This document shows positions 8,885 through 17,685 of a stretch of 64,000 nt of DNA, piece by piece. The translations under genes were made by a program, and so were the position numbers. A model generated the notes under the pieces. It was not told the DNA's origin and did not search any database. It saw only the letters and a program-made list of their open reading frames with translations. The stretch's first letter is position 1. Every line of letters starts with the position of its first letter. This DNA is from Fibrobacteria bacterium AD312 (GTDB lineage: Bacteria > Fibrobacterota > Fibrobacteria > Fibrobacterales > Fibrobacteraceae), in contig LIUM01000004.1 of NCBI GenBank assembly GCA_001462345.1, positions 1 to 64,000 of the forward strand. The letters are read 5' to 3'.

Positions 8885-9645
8885 AGCGAACGAACAACGG
8901 GAATAAATCTTTTAGCAAAAGAACTGTTTTCTCTGTTTTTGATATAGGCAAAGCCAAAAAGACAAAATACAAAGGCTCCAATAAAATTCACAATCAAGTC
9001 TTTCATGGTATCGATTAATCCGATATCCAGATAGCCTTTCCACGGTTCTCCATTCACCACTACGCTTTCGATCGGAAGAGTTACAGGCGTATTTCTTCCA
9101 TCTGGGTGAAACGTGACTGAAGTGATTTCATGGATTATCCAATCTTTTTGCATGTCTGTTTTGAAAAAATAATCCATCGCAAATTCAAAGAATTCCCATA
9201 GCACACCAATTGTCATTGAAAAGCAAAATGCAATTAAAGTGAGTGAAATAGGAGTGAGTTTTGTTGATATTTTTTCACTTCGATTAAAAACATCAATAAA
9301 AGAAAAACCTATGGCAGTCATTAGAAAACCATTGGTCGTATGTAATAAAGTATCCCAAATAGGATACTGAAGATAAAATTCCTTAAGTTCCCCTAAGATT
9401 TCAGCAGAAAAAATAAAAAGTAAAACAACAATTTGAAGTGTGTCAGGAAATTCAATTCTAAACTTTCGATCAATAAAAGTAGGAATTTGAAATAATATCA
9501 AAGTTAAAAGACATAAGAATACATCTGTATAGTTTTGATTAAAAAACTGGATGACCATAATGCCAGTGACTAAAAGTCGTAAAACGATATAGACAGTTAA
9601 AGCCCATGAACGTTTTTGATTTGACAATTTTTTTTCGTTTTTCAT
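8863..9645 (-). CDS. Multi-pass inner membrane protein (YjdF/DUF2238-like)
   Basis: The 260-residue protein has about six or seven hydrophobic segments. The central part, WDTLLHTTNGFLMTAIGFS and SMTIGVLWEFFEFAMDYFF, resembles the YjdF/DUF2238 type of membrane protein, whose function I do not know. Conserved-looking polar residues in membrane segments (His in LLHTTNG, Glu in WEFFEF) hint at a transport or catalytic site. The ATG at 9645 is chosen because a GGA-type ribosome-binding site lies ~10 nt upstream; a TTG at 9675 is also in frame. It is convergent with metH and divergent from the maltokinase-like gene. Confidence 0.6.
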   Translation of the reverse strand: MKNEKKLSNQKRSWALTVYIVLRLLVTGIMVIQFFNQNYTDVFLCLLTLILFQIPTFIDRKFRIEFPDTLQIVVLLFIFSAEILGELKEFYLQYPIWDTLLHTTNGFLMTAIGFSFIDVFNRSEKISTKLTPISLTLIAFCFSMTIGVLWEFFEFAMDYFFKTDMQKDWIIHEITSVTFHPDGRNTPVTLPIESVVVNGEPWKGYLDIGLIDTMKDLIVNFIGAFVFCLFGFAYIKNRENSSFAKRFIPVVRSLKKKSQI

Positions 9646-9701
9646 AAAGTAGATCCATAAAAAATGGTTACTCAAGAGAAAATAGTAATATATTAGGGTC
9701 T

Positions 9702-10922
9702 ATGGAAACCTTTGATCTGAAGACATTTGTAAACCATCGTTGGTTTTTACACAAAAACAATTCTATTCAAAAAGGGAATATTGTTCATCAATTTGATTTA
9801 TCAGATGAATATGCCTTTTGTGTATGCGCTTTTTATTTGGATTCAGGAAAACGAGTGCTCTATGGGTACCCTATGGTAAAAAACGCGGATGATTTGGATT
9901 TAATGAATAATCCAGAGCACCATGCTTTATTTATGAATGTTCTTTTTCAGAAAACAATTTGGTCAGAGGAGAATGCGACTCTTAAAATTCATTACTATGA
10001 TCAAGAGGCGTTTGATAAACCATTTGAAGAATCTATTAAACAAAATTTAGAACAAAGTAATTCTTCTATTCTATTTCAAGGTGGTCGTTTTCTAAAATGG
10101 TTTAGGTTATTAAATGCAGGGGAACACCCTGAAGTGGAGATGGGTGTTTTTTTACAACAGCATCACTCAAAGGATACAGCAAGAATATTAGCCCATATTT
10201 CCTATGATGTGAATGGCGAGTCTTATGTCGTTGGTGTTATTGAGAGCGCTTTACAATTTGAAAACATCGCATGGGATTATTTTGGTGAAAATCCTAGTGA
10301 AGAAAAAGCGTGTTTGCTCGGTACTCAATTAGCCTCGTTACACCACACATTATTAGCGATGGAAGGGGAATTTAAGAATAGAGAAAACAACCGCCTTGAG
10401 GTCTACTGGAAAGCTTTTCAGGCTAATCTAAAGCAAAGTGAATCTCAATTACAGGGGCGTTCTCTTGAAGCCGCAAATGCAATTCAGTCGAAATGGTCTT
10501 TGATAGAAGAATATGTAAAATCTTTAGAGCAAGTCTCTTTTTCATCACCAGTTTCTCGCATTCATGGCGATCTTCATCTAGGTCAAATTTTATATAAAAA
10601 GGATCAATTCTTTTTCATTGATTTCGAAGGAGAACCCATAATCCCTTTGAATGAAAGGCGTGAAAAACGCTCTGTATTATTTGATGTAGCTTGCATGATT
10701 CGCTCGTTTCGTTATGCAAAAGCTTTTTTCAAATGGTCTTCTTCTGCTGCTTTAGAATGGGCTTTCTTAAAGGGGTATGGCGTGGAATCTTCTGATGAGC
10801 TTCGATTTTTCCTTTTTCAGAAAACATTATATGAAGCTACTTATGAACTGAACTCTAGACCAGATTGGTTTTATATTCCTGCTGAAGATTTGCTGAATCA
10901 TGTACTTACAAACCAGCCATAG
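9702..10922 (+). CDS. Maltokinase-like aminoglycoside-phosphotransferase-fold kinase
   Basis: This 406-residue protein resembles stand-alone maltokinases (Mak/Pep2), which make maltose 1-phosphate for the GlgE alpha-glucan pathway. The key block is RIHGDLHLGQILY, with the predicted catalytic Asp290, followed by the metal-binding FIDFEGEP (Asp307) and the family-typical LNERREKRSVLFDVACMIRS. The N-terminal ~120 residues match the divergent cap region of these enzymes. It lies near, and in opposite orientation to, a glycogen-synthase-like gene, which supports a role in alpha-glucan metabolism. GlgE and TreS are not in the window, so the pathway is inferred. Another sugar kinase of this fold is possible. 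Confidence 0.75.
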   Translation: METFDLKTFVNHRWFLHKNNSIQKGNIVHQFDLSDEYAFCVCAFYLDSGKRVLYGYPMVKNADDLDLMNNPEHHALFMNVLFQKTIWSEENATLKIHYYDQEAFDKPFEESIKQNLEQSNSSILFQGGRFLKWFRLLNAGEHPEVEMGVFLQQHHSKDTARILAHISYDVNGESYVVGVIESALQFENIAWDYFGENPSEEKACLLGTQLASLHHTLLAMEGEFKNRENNRLEVYWKAFQANLKQSESQLQGRSLEAANAIQSKWSLIEEYVKSLEQVSFSSPVSRIHGDLHLGQILYKKDQFFFIDFEGEPIIPLNERREKRSVLFDVACMIRSFRYAKAFFKWSSSAALEWAFLKGYGVESSDELRFFLFQKTLYEATYELNSRPDWFYIPAEDLLNHVLTNQP

Positions 10923-11082
10923 CGGTCTGAGTTTCTTTTAGGATCTCTCTAGGACACTTCAAAAATGTTTTGCCTTATTGTTTCGTTGAATTAAATGCAA
11001 TACGTACATTTAGGAGTTTATTCCTTACGTGATAAATTAGGACTGATTTTATAGAAAATGATTTATTATAGGAGCTGTTTAT

Positions 11083-11117
11083 AAAAAAAGCTCCTTCTTT
11101 CTTTTGAAAGAAGGAGC
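11083..11117 (-). terminator. Strong rho-independent terminator after the tRNA
   Basis: On the minus strand a 12-bp perfect stem, GCTCCTTCTTTC with GAAAGAAGGAGC (loop of 4), is followed by seven U. It lies just downstream of the tRNA and so ends the glycogen-synthase-like gene plus tRNA transcript. Confidence 0.9.
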
Positions 11118-11121
11118 CCAG

Positions 11122-11195
11122 TGGGACCTCCCGGACTTGAACCGGGAACCGACGGGTTATGAGTCCGTAGCTCTAACCGATTGAGCTAAAGTCCC
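11122..11195 (-). tRNA. tRNA with CAU anticodon (elongator Met, or Ile2)
   Basis: The 74-nt cloverleaf has a 7-bp acceptor stem (GGGACTT with AGGTCCC), D-stem GCTC/GAGC, anticodon loop CTCATAA, a five-base variable loop and T-stem CCCGG/CCGGG with loop TTCAAGT. The discriminator base is A, and CCA is not encoded. The anticodon is CAU. Position 31-39 is an A-C mismatch. An initiator is unlikely because G1 pairs with C72. Elongator Met and lysidine-modified Ile2 cannot be separated by eye. Its 5' end directly abuts the stop codon of the upstream gene with zero spacing, so the two are probably co-transcribed and cut apart. Confidence 0.92.
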
Positions 11196-12599
11196 TCAAT
11201 GTTCGCCCAAAGTTAGTAAATATTGAGAAATTGTCCTATCCCATTCGTAACGAAATAGGTATGCATTGGAGACAATTTTTTCCCAAACGCTCTTATCATT
11301 ACAATAAAGAGATTCTGCTTCTCGGAGACGACGTAGCATTTGATGAGGTGCCGCAGAGTCTTCCACAAGTAAAGCATCTGCTAAGGTAGAGTCTCCTTCG
11401 AAGTTATGCAATAAGTTTGCTACACCAACATCTTTACCAGAAAGAGGAACGGTTCCGCTCGCCAGAGCTTTTAAAACAAGAGACGCGGATGGCTCTTGTA
11501 GATTTGAGGCAAATAGCAAATCAGCTCCAGCTAAGCTAACTCTTAAAGCGCTTTTACTTTCGAAAATATCTAGAATGGCGATGTTTTGTGGGTATTCTTG
11601 AACTAGAGATTGGTAGTAATTCCAATCTGGATTTTCTTTTAAAATACCGACGACAAGAAATGCATTGAGTTTGGTGATATCAGAAATAATGGTAGCAAGC
11701 GTTTCAGATGTTTTCCCTGATTCGTTATCCAAGTGAGTGTATATCACTAATTTGTCTTGGAAAGAAGCGTTTACTTGCGTTTCGAAGTCTTTTCGAGCCT
11801 TCTTTTTGGCCTCACAGATAGGAATTCCCGTTTTTAAGTTAAAATCCCAAAGTGAGTAGCTTACACCAAATTGAATACCTTTAAGTTTTTTCTCATTGTG
11901 GTTTAAGAAACCACTCAAACCACCTGGAAGATTCGACTTAAGCATAGAATCTCTATAACCAGGAGAAGGGAAAAGAACGGTTCTGGCGTAAAATAGCCCT
12001 ACTTTAAGTAAACTCACCTTTCCCCAGAATTCATAACCATCCATGTTATAATCTTTCCGATTTAAGCCAATACGCTCAATTTCGGTATCGTAAACATGGC
12101 AATCATAAGTAATGTTATGAACGGTAAAGAAAAATGGCAAATCAGAATAGAAATCTGAAAAAGTGGTTTGCATCAGTGCGCCTGTGAGAGCGGCACCCCA
12201 TTCATGACCTAATACAGCACTCGGTTTGTAACCAATTGTTTTACAATAGGACAATGCGGCAGAGGCCAAAAAAGAAAAACGAATATGGTTATCGGCATAG
12301 GCATACCCGTGTTCACCATATATAGAAGGCCGATTAAATAATTCACTATTATATATATAGGTATGTCGAGCATCTTTCCCTTTCCAAATTTGAAAAGGGA
12401 GATGGTGCAATTCTTCAATTCCTTCAAAAATGCATTTAAATGACGAAAAATCACCTAATTGATGAGGATAAAATGGGGAACAAGTAATAACTTCTATACC
12501 CACACGAGCATACGCGTCAGTCATATGATTGACGGCTTGTACAAGAGGACTAGGGCTTTTCCACCGTCCTGCTTCTGGGCTAACAACTAAAAAATTCAC
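11196..12599 (-). CDS. Divergent glycogen/starch synthase-like GT5 glycosyltransferase
   Basis: This 467-residue protein has the GT-B fold plan of glycogen synthases (usually ~480 residues): MNFLVVSPEAGRW at the N-terminus, GHEWGAALTG, FFTVHNITYD, and a C-terminal domain with EPSASLVLKALASGTVP. Two motifs are altered. The ADP-glucose-binding K-x-G-G-L is here KSPSPL (Lys14 kept, Gly-Gly lost), and EPCGL is EPSAS. It may be a GlgA paralog with changed donor or activity rather than the housekeeping synthase. GTG at 12599 is chosen because GGAG lies 9 nt upstream; an in-frame TTG at 12614 is the alternative. It is followed directly by the tRNA. Confidence 0.75.
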   Translation of the reverse strand: MNFLVVSPEAGRWKSPSPLVQAVNHMTDAYARVGIEVITCSPFYPHQLGDFSSFKCIFEGIEELHHLPFQIWKGKDARHTYIYNSELFNRPSIYGEHGYAYADNHIRFSFLASAALSYCKTIGYKPSAVLGHEWGAALTGALMQTTFSDFYSDLPFFFTVHNITYDCHVYDTEIERIGLNRKDYNMDGYEFWGKVSLLKVGLFYARTVLFPSPGYRDSMLKSNLPGGLSGFLNHNEKKLKGIQFGVSYSLWDFNLKTGIPICEAKKKARKDFETQVNASFQDKLVIYTHLDNESGKTSETLATIISDITKLNAFLVVGILKENPDWNYYQSLVQEYPQNIAILDIFESKSALRVSLAGADLLFASNLQEPSASLVLKALASGTVPLSGKDVGVANLLHNFEGDSTLADALLVEDSAAPHQMLRRLREAESLYCNDKSVWEKIVSNAYLFRYEWDRTISQYLLTLGEH

Positions 12600-12727
12600 T
12601 TTATAGAACTCCAAAGAAAAATTTACTTATTTCTTATGGTTTGATACAAAGATATTTAATTAAATTACAAATAGAATGTCAAAAAATTCTCTTTTTTTAA
12701 GAGATGAATATTCAACAAGGGAAAAAA

Positions 12728-13777
12728 ATGAAAAAAATGCTTTTTTTGGTCTTTATGGGCGCCTTAGTGGCTTTAACAGGCTGCAAAGGAACAAATGAAA
12801 AACGAGGGGACGAGCATCTTGAAGCAGGCCGTTTCCGTAATGCCATCAATTCGTATTTAGAAGCGAAGAAAAAAGGTAGCATTTCTGATGAATTTTATGA
12901 TAATTTTGCTCTCGCTTTAATTCGTGCCGCCGATGCTGAAGCTAAGAAAGATTTAAATAGCCAGCTTCTTTCAGGTTATTTTGAACAAGCTCAAAAAGCA
13001 TTAGACTCAGCAAAAAAAGATGAAGTAACACAAGAATTTGTGACAGCACTTGCAAATTTAGGTAAACTTCAAGCCGCTCAAGAAACAGACTACGGTACCG
13101 TATTGAACGCTTTTGCCAAGTTAGACACCGCTATGGTGATGGCAAAACGTAAAGGTGTTGGCGAAGGAGCTGTTAAGACCATTCGTTCTGAAGCTGAAAA
13201 TGCTTATGTTAAGGTTGCATTGCCAAATGCTTTAAGTGAAGAAGATCCTGTTGTTCGTGAGTACTTCTTACTTCAAATTGATGTAGTGGCTCCAGAAAAT
13301 GCAGAATTAAAACAAGCTTTAAATAAGAGTCGCGTTAATACTCGCGGTTATTTCTTAATTTTCGGCGAAAATATTGGAGAACGTCCTTCAAATCGTGTGG
13401 ATAAGTGGGGCTACGTAATGGCTTTCCCAACGATTAAGATTTCTTCCACATCTCTTGTTGGGGAACTTCAAGTTTGGGCTTCTACTGGTAATAACACAGA
13501 ATTTGTTGTGGATCAAATCAAGTTAGTCTCTACTGACGGCAAAGAAGTTTTTGCAAAACAGACTGGTTCTGGCTGGTGTGAAGCAGAAGTGGTTGTCGGT
13601 AAAAAAGGCAACGAAAAAGTGGAAAAGAAAAAAGCTTCATTTAAAGGAAAAGGCAAATTGCTAAACGAATTCCAATGTTCAGCTAACATAACATTTTCTT
13701 TTGATAGCAGCTTTACTCCTGATTATGTCGAATATAAAGATGAAATGGGTATTGGCCGTAAGTATTTAGGTCAATAA
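12728..13777 (+). CDS. Lipoprotein with TPR-like N-terminal region
   Basis: The 349-residue protein has a signal peptide ending in the lipobox ALTGC (Cys near residue 19). Residues ~25-190 are helical and resemble TPR or tetratrico-like repeats (AGRFRNAINSYLEAKK); the C-terminal ~140 residues look beta-rich (FVVDQIKLVSTDGKEVF). The start at 12728 follows AAGGG; an in-frame ATG at 12704 is less suitable. Inferred location: lipid-anchored in the periplasm or outer membrane. No specific function is recognised. It has its own terminator and is divergent from the GT5 gene. Confidence 0.75.
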   Translation: MKKMLFLVFMGALVALTGCKGTNEKRGDEHLEAGRFRNAINSYLEAKKKGSISDEFYDNFALALIRAADAEAKKDLNSQLLSGYFEQAQKALDSAKKDEVTQEFVTALANLGKLQAAQETDYGTVLNAFAKLDTAMVMAKRKGVGEGAVKTIRSEAENAYVKVALPNALSEEDPVVREYFLLQIDVVAPENAELKQALNKSRVNTRGYFLIFGENIGERPSNRVDKWGYVMAFPTIKISSTSLVGELQVWASTGNNTEFVVDQIKLVSTDGKEVFAKQTGSGWCEAEVVVGKKGNEKVEKKKASFKGKGKLLNEFQCSANITFSFDSSFTPDYVEYKDEMGIGRKYLGQ

Positions 13778-13800
13778 TCTTTTTCTATTGATTTTCAGAA

Positions 13801-13832
13801 AGAGACTCGTTTTTAGCGGGTCTCTTTTTTAT
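13801..13832 (+). terminator. Rho-independent terminator
   Basis: Stem AGAGACTCG with CGGGTCTCT, loop TTTTTAG, followed by a run of T. It ends the lipoprotein transcript. Confidence 0.85.
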
Positions 13833-13900
13833 TTTCATTATAAAGGCTCCCTCAAAAATTCACTTTACCAAAGCTATTTTTATTTCAGAGGAATCTAAAT

Positions 13901-14734
13901 ATGTTTTATCTTGGTTGTCATTTATCTTCTAGCGATGGTTTTTATGCCATGGGAGAAACAGCTCTTAGTATTGGAGCAAATACTTTTCAGTTTTTTACAA
14001 GAAATCCACGAGGTGGATCAGCAAAGGCTTTTGACTCAAAAGATGCTGAAAGGTTGGAACAGTTTCTGGATAAACACTCTTTTGGGCCAATATTAGCTCA
14101 TGCTCCTTATACTATGAATCCATGCGCATTAGATAGTGGTTTACGTGAATTTGCAGAGACGATGATGAAAGATGATTTGTTTAGAATGAATCATTTTGAA
14201 AACAGCATGTACAATTTTCACCCAGGAAGTCATGTTAAACAAGGCGTTTCTGTAGCGATTGATTTCATTGCTTCTATGCTGAATCGAGTCCTTTCGCCAT
14301 CACAAAATACATTGGTATTGTTAGAGACCATGTCTGGTAAAGGGACAGAAGTGGGGAGTCGTTTTGAAGAATTACAGAGCATTATAGAAAAAGTAGAATG
14401 TTCTGAGAAATTAGGTGTCTGCTTAGATACTTGTCATGTTTATGATGCAGGGTATGATATTGTAAATCATTTGGATGATGTTTTAGATGAGTTTGATAAA
14501 ATTATTGGGCTTTCTAAGTTGAAGGCAATTCATTTGAATGATTCCAAAAATCCTTTTGAAAGCCATAAGGATCGTCATGAAACAATAGCCAATGGATCCA
14601 TAGGGCTAGAGGGGATTCTTCGTATCATCAATCACCCAAAATTAAAATCATTACCGTTTTTTTTAGAAACGCCAAATGAACTCCCTGGTTATGCTTCAGA
14701 GATAAAGATGCTTCGAGAGCGATATGAAGGCTAA
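13901..14734 (+). CDS. nfo: Endonuclease IV (AP endonuclease)
   Basis: It cleaves DNA 5' of abasic sites in base excision repair. The 277-residue length is typical. Metal-binding segments of the family are visible: [45 protein letters not shown] with a following DRH, and FFLETPNE near the end. The start is preceded by AGAGGAA. The gene overlaps the AlkD-like gene by 11 nt, so the pair probably forms a small base-excision-repair operon: the glycosylase makes abasic sites and Nfo processes them. Confidence 0.96.
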   Translation: MFYLGCHLSSSDGFYAMGETALSIGANTFQFFTRNPRGGSAKAFDSKDAERLEQFLDKHSFGPILAHAPYTMNPCALDSGLREFAETMMKDDLFRMNHFENSMYNFHPGSHVKQGVSVAIDFIASMLNRVLSPSQNTLVLLETMSGKGTEVGSRFEELQSIIEKVECSEKLGVCLDTCHVYDAGYDIVNHLDDVLDEFDKIIGLSKLKAIHLNDSKNPFESHKDRHETIANGSIGLEGILRIINHPKLKSLPFFLETPNELPGYASEIKMLRERYEG

Positions 14735-15404
14735 AGAGCTACGTCTTTTCTTAAAAGAAAATGTCGATTTGAAGTATCAAAAATTCAGTACTTCATTGTT
14801 ACCTGGAGTCACTGATTTGTGGGGTGTGCGTTTACCTGTTTTGCGACGTATCGCCAAAAAAATAGCGAAGGAAGGGAATGTTGATTTATTAAAATCGAGC
14901 TTAAAAAAGCCCTGCTTTGAAGAACGTATGGTGCTCGGGATGGCTATTGGTTATTTGCCATGGGATGAGAAGTTTTTAGAAAAGTATGTAGAACCTTATA
15001 TCCCTTTGATCGACAATTGGTCTATTTGCGACAGCTTTTGTGTGGGGCTAAAACAAGTCGCGAAAAATCAAGAAGAAACTTGGCTTTTTTTACAAAAATA
15101 TTTTAAGTCGGATTTTGAATATGAGGTGCGCTTTGCCGTGGTACTTTCGTTATTTTATTTTTTAACGGATTCTTATCTCTCTTTAGTTTTAGATCAATTG
15201 GCGTTAATACATCAAGAAGATTATTATGCGCAAATGGCTATCGCATGGGCAATTGCGAAAGCGTATGCGGTTTCTCCTGAAGTCACTAAAAAATGGATTA
15301 AAAAAACAAAGATAAAACAAGAGATACTAAAAAAAGCATTGCAAAAAGTCAGAGATTCTTTGGTTACAAAATCTTGTGCTTCTGCTTTTGAACGTCTAAT
15401 ATAA
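14724..15404 (+). CDS. DNA alkylation repair enzyme, AlkD-like HEAT-repeat glycosylase
   Basis: The 226-residue, all-helical protein belongs to the AlkD-type DNA alkylation repair family, which removes alkylated purines. Diagnostic is [14 protein letters not shown], matching the DNW-x2-CD motif that carries catalytic Trp and Asp, together with [15 protein letters not shown], which holds the functional Arg. It starts 11 nt before the end of nfo, so translation is likely coupled. Its 3' end overlaps the convergent OpgC-like gene by 41 bp, with no space for a terminator between them. Confidence 0.9.
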   Translation: MKAKELRLFLKENVDLKYQKFSTSLLPGVTDLWGVRLPVLRRIAKKIAKEGNVDLLKSSLKKPCFEERMVLGMAIGYLPWDEKFLEKYVEPYIPLIDNWSICDSFCVGLKQVAKNQEETWLFLQKYFKSDFEYEVRFAVVLSLFYFLTDSYLSLVLDQLALIHQEDYYAQMAIAWAIAKAYAVSPEVTKKWIKKTKIKQEILKKALQKVRDSLVTKSCASAFERLI

Positions 15405-16413
15405 AGGCAAGTAGCCATAATAAGAAGCAAGCGAATAGTGGAAAAATGATATTCCAAGGCATATGAAGATGAACGTATTTTGGAACAATCAACCAAATAT
15501 AGATGAGAATGGTATGGGCCGTGTAGACTTCTAGGCTGTGCTTTCCAAGCGTTGCGGAAAATTGAAAATCAAGTAATGAGGGGCGTGTTCTAACAATAAA
15601 GCAGATGCTTAATGCAAAGGCAATAAAATTGAGGTAACGTAGAGGGCCTAGATGTTCTCGGCTAATCCAAAACTCGCTCGGTAGGGGAATTGAAATCCAT
15701 TGGTGAGACCAGAGGAATAAAAAAATCGTAATAAAGATGGCTACATAAGAAATGCTCTGAACAAAGCGAAGAGGCGTTGTTTTTGCTTTTTGATGGTGTT
15801 TCCACCACGCAGCGATTGCCGCTCCAGAGAAGTAGATGAATTGCCATCCTAGTAAATCAAAGAAGCCATGGTTAATCCATTTAGGGAATAGGGCGTGTAT
15901 GTTTTCTCGAATTCCAAATTGGGCTAAAATCCAGACTAAAAAAGAGAGAAGCCAAATTTTATAAACAGAGCCGCGTGCGAGTCTTGGAAAAAAGAATGAT
16001 CCGATGAGCATTAAAATCACATAAAGAGGAAGAACGTCAAGCCAAGTAGGGGTATGGATTAATAAGGCAGAAAGAAAACTACCTGTATGTGGATGCTGGA
16101 GAATACCTCTAAAATAGGGCACTAAGGCGGGTAAAAATAAGATAGAGGAACAGACAAGACTGGCTAAAGAAATAATATGGTATTTCCAAATGCGAAATGC
16201 TCTAGCTCGCATCCAAGAGGCACTTGGGTCTTTTTCTCTTTTGCTCATGGCAGCGAACATGCCGACAAAGCCCGATAAAAAAAAGAAACCTTCGGCTGCA
16301 CTAAAGAAACCGAAGCATTGAAATAAATAAGATGATATAGGTTTTCCAAAATGATCGAGGGTCATTTGGAGTAAAAGTAACCCTCGAATAGAATCTAGTG
16401 CCCTAAGTCTCAC
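15364..16413 (-). CDS. OpgC-like multi-pass membrane acyl/succinyltransferase
   Basis: The 349-residue protein has about ten hydrophobic segments. The N-terminus RLRALDSIRGLLLLQMTLDH and the following GFFSAAEGFFFLSGFVGM match the OpgC family, which adds succinyl groups to periplasmic glucans in other bacteria. His21 in TLDH is the likely acyltransferase-type residue. The start codon is GTG. It begins 8 nt after the beta-barrel gene at 16422, so the two are probably one transcript. Substrate unknown; related acyltransferase-3 proteins modify many surface glycans. Confidence 0.75.
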   Translation of the reverse strand: MRLRALDSIRGLLLLQMTLDHFGKPISSYLFQCFGFFSAAEGFFFLSGFVGMFAAMSKREKDPSASWMRARAFRIWKYHIISLASLVCSSILFLPALVPYFRGILQHPHTGSFLSALLIHTPTWLDVLPLYVILMLIGSFFFPRLARGSVYKIWLLSFLVWILAQFGIRENIHALFPKWINHGFFDLLGWQFIYFSGAAIAAWWKHHQKAKTTPLRFVQSISYVAIFITIFLFLWSHQWISIPLPSEFWISREHLGPLRYLNFIAFALSICFIVRTRPSLLDFQFSATLGKHSLEVYTAHTILIYIWLIVPKYVHLHMPWNIIFPLFACFLLWLLAFILDVQKQKHKIL

Positions 16414-16421
16414 AAGAATTT

Positions 16422-17528
16422 TTAGAAATTAGTGTGTCCGCTAATACCCATGGAAAAGTGATTTGCTTTTTCAGGTAATATGTTATAACCACCCCAGAAT
16501 ACAATTTCGGTATTGATGGTAGGGTAGAAATAAAGATTAGGGCCGATAAATTGACGATGATCGTCTTTGATTTCATTGCTTGGGTCATGATATTCGTAGG
16601 CAATACCAAGAGAAGCTTTTTGATGAAGATCAACAGATGGTTCTACGAAAAGTAAGGTCTGGTCTTCTGTGAAAATCTGAGCTTGTACGGAAGAATCTTT
16701 TTCTGCAAGAAGAGCTTGATAGAAAGTGGCTCCAATATTGAAAAAGTCGTAATTAAAAGAGGGCTCTAAGAGAAAGGAATGAACGCTTTCGCCCTTGTAT
16801 GGATGAGTACCCCAAGTGGCGGTGACCCCATAATTCATTTCCCCTTGACTTTTTGCATAAACGGCTTCAAGACCAATAGCATAAGTATAAGAACGACCGA
16901 TATCAGAACCAAAAGCCCATTCCACGCTAGGAGTTAAGACTAAGCGTTCTTCAGTACGAGAGAGAAGTTCAATAGGGTAAGAGCCAAAGGCAAGCACAGA
17001 GGAGGTGTTATTTTCTGAAGCACCAATGTACACTTTCCCGCCTTCTAATTCAACGCCAAGACCACGAATTCGTTGTTCTTTTGAAATGACATTGTAACGG
17101 CTCGAATCTCTCCAGAAGTAATAATTGAAACTACCAGCACTATAAGATAGGTCACCAAAAACGGTGGCTATATTTGGATTAATTTCCCAACGAAAGAAAA
17201 CCCCGTCAAATTTAATATCGGTAAAGCGATTTTCTGTATCGTTAATAGCAGTCGCTCTGTTTTGCGTGTGACGTACTTCAGAGGCTTGAAGTACACCCAT
17301 GGAGTCGAGGTAGTTGCTGTGAATATTTGTTTTTACTGTAGCAGAAAACGATTCATTTAAATTTGCTTTAACAGAAAGATCAATGTCTTGATTTGCTGCA
17401 TTAGTTGGATCAAAATCTTTGTCCCAATAGGTCGCATAATCGGCATTAATATTTCCATTGACAACGACATCTGCAGCTTGTGTGAAAGCGACTGTCATCA
17501 GAACGATAGGCAAAATTAGTTTGCGCAT
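16422..17528 (-). CDS. Outer-membrane beta-barrel protein (porin-like)
   Basis: The 368-residue protein starts with a signal peptide (MRKLILPIVLMTVAFTQAA, cleavage near residue 19). The rest consists of alternating amphipathic strands and ends in an aromatic residue (GHTNF), as outer-membrane barrels do. It resembles the protein at 17686-18759: both have a T(V/L)(F/T)xGDLSYxxG(S/A)FxYY segment around residue 150 and similar length. The start at 17528 follows AGAAAGGATT. It is likely co-transcribed with the OpgC-like gene. The family is not identified. Confidence 0.75.
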   Translation of the reverse strand: MRKLILPIVLMTVAFTQAADVVVNGNINADYATYWDKDFDPTNAANQDIDLSVKANLNESFSATVKTNIHSNYLDSMGVLQASEVRHTQNRATAINDTENRFTDIKFDGVFFRWEINPNIATVFGDLSYSAGSFNYYFWRDSSRYNVISKEQRIRGLGVELEGGKVYIGASENNTSSVLAFGSYPIELLSRTEERLVLTPSVEWAFGSDIGRSYTYAIGLEAVYAKSQGEMNYGVTATWGTHPYKGESVHSFLLEPSFNYDFFNIGATFYQALLAEKDSSVQAQIFTEDQTLLFVEPSVDLHQKASLGIAYEYHDPSNEIKDDHRQFIGPNLYFYPTINTEIVFWGGYNILPEKANHFSMGISGHTNF

Positions 17529-17602
17529 GTGAATCCTTTCTCGAAATATAAATCGTTGGTGCAAAGATACAAATATATCCATAGTTAGCCCATGAAGAAA
17601 CG

Positions 17603-17632
17603 AAAAAAAAGGACGACTCTACGGAGTCATCC
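17603..17632 (-). terminator. Rho-independent terminator
   Basis: On the minus strand, GGATGACTC/GAGTCGTCC (loop of 4) is followed by eight T. It ends the barrel-protein gene at 17686-18759. Confidence 0.85.
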
Positions 17633-17685
17633 TAAAAAAAGGCTTATTTTTTTGTCTTTTTTATATATTCATTTGACTGGACTAT

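Noticed and set aside
12209-12454. Minus-strand 81-codon frame inside the GT5 gene
   Set aside because: It is a shadow frame within a well-supported gene on the same strand.
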